Of a DNA stretch of 64,000 nucleotides, positions 62,358-64,000 are shown piece by piece. The stretch spans positions 33,975-97,974 of the forward strand of contig NZ_FQVJ01000012.1 of assembly GCF_900129125.1 (NCBI RefSeq). Reading direction: 5' to 3'. Below the pieces are notes generated by a model that did not search any database, was not told the DNA's origin, and saw nothing but the letters and a program-made list of their open reading frames with translations. Numbering within the stretch: position 1 is the stretch's first letter; the number at the start of each line of letters is the position of its first letter. The position numbers and the translations under genes are program-made. This DNA is from Acidocella aminolytica 101 = DSM 11237. Its GTDB lineage: Bacteria > Pseudomonadota > Alphaproteobacteria > Acetobacterales > Acetobacteraceae.

Positions 62358-63689
62358 TCAGTTATTGAAGGTCCGCGCGGGCAGACAGATCACGGCCCGC
62401 AGGCCCGGCTCGTTATCCTGCAAACTCAGCGTCCCGTTATGAAGCTGTGTTACCGCCGCCACCAGCGCCAGCCCCAGCCCCGAGCCCGCCGTATTCCGTG
62501 CCGCCTCCGCCCGGAAGAATCGCTCCGTCGCGCGCGAGCGATCTTTTTCGGCAATGCCGGGCCCCCGATCCGCCACAGTAATCTGCACCACATCATCCGC
62601 GAGTCTGGCAGTCAGGCTCACCTGCGTCTCCGGCCCCGAGAATTTCAATGCATTGTCCAGAAGATTCACCACCGCCTGCTGAATCAGCTCACGGTCTCCC
62701 ACCACCGGCAAAGGTTGCTGAATGGCCGTATGCAGGGACAGCCCCTTTTCCTCCGCCACGGCGCTGTAAAGCTCGTCAATATCCGCTAGCACAGGCGCCA
62801 GATCAAACGGCGCGAACGCCGCCCGGCGGGACCCGGCCTCTATCTCCGAAATACGCAGCAGCGCCTGGAACACCGCCACGATACCGTCCAGATCCTGAAT
62901 TGCGCGATCGATCGCGGCCTCCATTTCCTCTTTAGTGCTGGCATGCAGGGCCGCATCCTCCAGCCGGGCGCGGGCGCGTGTAACCGGTGTGCGCAAATCA
63001 TGCGCGATGGCGTTGGACACTTGCCGTACACCGTCCATCAGTCGGGAAATCCGCTCCAGCATTTCATTGATGGTCAGCGCCAGCTCGTCAAACTCATCGC
63101 CCAGCCCGGTCACGGCCACGCGGCGTGAAATATCCCCGCGCGCAATGGCCATCGTGGTGATCGAGATATTTCTAATGGTCCGCTGAAACAAAGATCGGAT
63201 CAGCACCGCCCCCAAAATGCCGAGCGCGATCATCAGACTCACCGCCCAGATCAGCCCGGCGCGCAGCACGTTGCGCAACTGCAAGCGGGCGCGGACATCC
63301 CGCCCCACCAGCAACTTCATCCCATCCGGCAGCGGCGTGACCTTCAGCAGCGCGATGGAGCTTACCCCCTGGCGGCGCACGGGCAGCTCGTACCAGACGT
63401 TCTCCTCGCTCAGCCCGACGGGCCATTGGTCCAGATTACCGATCAATATATTGCCATTCGAATCGACCAGAAGATAAATCCCATCCGGGTCGGAGGAGCT
63501 GGTCAGCCGGTCATGAATGGCCGATTCGAGCGATGTCAGGCCGCCAATCTCATAATGCTCCTCGAGCGTCTGGGCATCAGTATGGATGGCGTTCTGCACT
63601 TGGCGCTGCAACAGCCCCAGCGTTGAATACCAAAGTGCCACCGCCAGCAGAAACGCCGAAAGGCCGAACACCGTGCAGGGGTTACGCAT
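62358..63689 (-). CDS. Two-component sensor histidine kinase, 5' end altered by an insertion sequence
   Basis: The 443-residue protein has an N-terminal helix (FGLSAFLLAVALWYSTLGLL), a periplasmic domain of about 110 residues, a second helix (AGLIWAVSLMIALGILGAVL), a HAMP linker (RTIRNISITTMAIARGDISR), the H-box NAIAHDLRTPVTRARARLED (His near residue 229), and the ATPase motifs VVNLLDNALKFSG, VADRGPGIAEKD and GSGLGLALVAAVTQL. The first few codons (MRNPCT) overlap the 3' end of an ISAs1-type transposase, so the true start and the first part of helix 1 were probably replaced. The partner response regulator would lie beyond the insertion. It may be expressed at a changed level or be inactive. 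Confidence 0.88.
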   Translation of the reverse strand: MRNPCTVFGLSAFLLAVALWYSTLGLLQRQVQNAIHTDAQTLEEHYEIGGLTSLESAIHDRLTSSSDPDGIYLLVDSNGNILIGNLDQWPVGLSEENVWYELPVRRQGVSSIALLKVTPLPDGMKLLVGRDVRARLQLRNVLRAGLIWAVSLMIALGILGAVLIRSLFQRTIRNISITTMAIARGDISRRVAVTGLGDEFDELALTINEMLERISRLMDGVRQVSNAIAHDLRTPVTRARARLEDAALHASTKEEMEAAIDRAIQDLDGIVAVFQALLRISEIEAGSRRAAFAPFDLAPVLADIDELYSAVAEEKGLSLHTAIQQPLPVVGDRELIQQAVVNLLDNALKFSGPETQVSLTARLADDVVQITVADRGPGIAEKDRSRATERFFRAEAARNTAGSGLGLALVAAVTQLHNGTLSLQDNEPGLRAVICLPARTFNN

Positions 63690-64000
63690 GAAAGAAGCCG
63701 GTGAGCACTTGCTCCATGTAACGGTTATCCCAGGCGGCCATTTTGCGGCGCCCCTTGAGACTGGCCTTTGATGCCTGATGGCGGCGAACGAGGTTGATTG
63801 CGATCTTGCGAAGCAGGGAGAAGTTCTGGACGGCGTTGCGATCCCGGATCCGGCAGTGATCTTCGTTGAAGGTGACGTCGAGCACCCAGTGTAGGCTGTT
63901 CTCGATCTGCCAATGTTGACGGATCGCTTTCGCCAGGATTTCGGGTTGATCGTCGCTGCTGGACAGGAAGTAGCGGATTTCGGCTTCGATCTTGCCGGAT
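63676..64000 (-). mobile_element. ISAs1-family insertion sequence (runs off the right edge)
   Basis: The right-hand end of the window holds the 3' part of an IS of the ISAs1 (H-repeat-associated) type. The transposase reads leftward. The element may end at about 63676, where CAGGGGTTACG begins, but the terminal inverted repeat cannot be confirmed because the other end is outside the window. It lies against the 5' end of a histidine kinase gene. Confidence 0.8.
63682..63999 (-). CDS. ISAs1-type transposase, C-terminal part
   Basis: Read on the minus strand, the last 105 codons of a DDE transposase are visible. The segment RQHWQIENSLHWVLDVTF, followed by NEDHCRIRDRNAVQNFSLLR, is diagnostic of the ISAs1/H-repeat family; the Glu of IENSLHW is the last catalytic acid. 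A basic tail (KIAINLVRRHQASKASLKGR) and GFFHA precede the stop at 63682-63684. The 5' part lies outside the window. The 3' end overlaps the histidine kinase start by 8 bases. Confidence 0.9.
   Translation of the reverse strand, partial: SGKIEAEIRYFLSSSDDQPEILAKAIRQHWQIENSLHWVLDVTFNEDHCRIRDRNAVQNFSLLRKIAINLVRRHQASKASLKGRRKMAAWDNRYMEQVLTGFFHA

Noticed and set aside
61296..62789. A 497-codon rightward open frame
   Set aside because: It is antisense to tgt and the histidine kinase, with a His/Arg/Gly-rich composition typical of shadow frames.

Overview
The window is a dense, GC-rich chromosomal segment of an alphaproteobacterium, most likely in the Acetobacteraceae/Rhodospirillales. This is inferred from an alphaproteobacterial SspB, a COQ9-family gene divergent from rpsU, a glnB-glnA pair behind a sigma-54-like promoter, a tRNA-His with an encoded G-1 and C73, an OlsB-type ornithine acyltransferase and a serine palmitoyltransferase. 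No sequence comparison was possible, so family assignments rest on recognised motifs.

Layout. 0-9 kb: the end of an Atm1-type ABC exporter, rpmB, arfB, a cobalamin riboswitch with a BtuB-like receptor, purK-purE, and a TetR regulator with three matching operator-like sites. 9-12.3 kb: bacterioferritin and its ferredoxin behind an iron-box-like palindrome, then two exported hydrolases. 12.4-15.1 kb: a glycosyltransferase and a flippase. 15.1-15.8 kb: an AT-rich islet with no recognisable gene. 15.8-31.4 kb: the most interesting region, an apparent sphingolipid locus. 31.5-40.7 kb: a DMT permease, a GT-C-like membrane protein, isocitrate lyase, mobA, tRNA-His, an aminotransferase, glnB, glnA and a decayed GSCFA-like gene. 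40.7-42.5 kb: queE-queD-queC. 42.5-49.4 kb: rimP-nusA-ylxR-infB-rbfA-sua5. 49.6-57.7 kb: galU, a phosphohexomutase, coq9/def versus rpsU, a TusA-like gene, a Fur-family gene overlapping olsB, sspB, class I fumarase and a VOC protein. 57.7-62.3 kb: a second queuosine block (queA, queG, queF, tgt). 62.4-64 kb: a histidine kinase whose 5' end is cut by an ISAs1-type insertion sequence running off the window.

How the central locus may work. Spt would condense serine with an acyl thioester, plausibly on the adjacent small ACP charged by the FAAL-like ligase. The GNAT-fold bCerS homologue and the CerR-like dehydrogenase would finish the ceramide, and a His-box hydroxylase could hydroxylate it. Interleaved are an inositol-3-phosphate synthase, a CTP:inositol-phosphate cytidylyltransferase-like enzyme and a CDP-alcohol phosphotransferase. 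Together these suggest CDP-inositol as donor and inositol-phosphoceramide as product. A GT4 glycosyltransferase and a PIG-L deacetylase sit in the spt operon, the same enzyme pair that builds glucosaminyl-inositol in GPI anchors and mycothiol. A LptF/LptG-type permease pair lies between the two gene sets and could export the lipid. The assembled pathway is an inference; the individual family calls are much firmer.

Regulatory highlights are a perfect 12-bp terminator-like hairpin inside the first 20 codons of arfB, a sigma-54-like promoter and an unusual GTG start for glnB, a terminator-like hairpin in the rimP-nusA leader, and a palindrome upstream of aceA.
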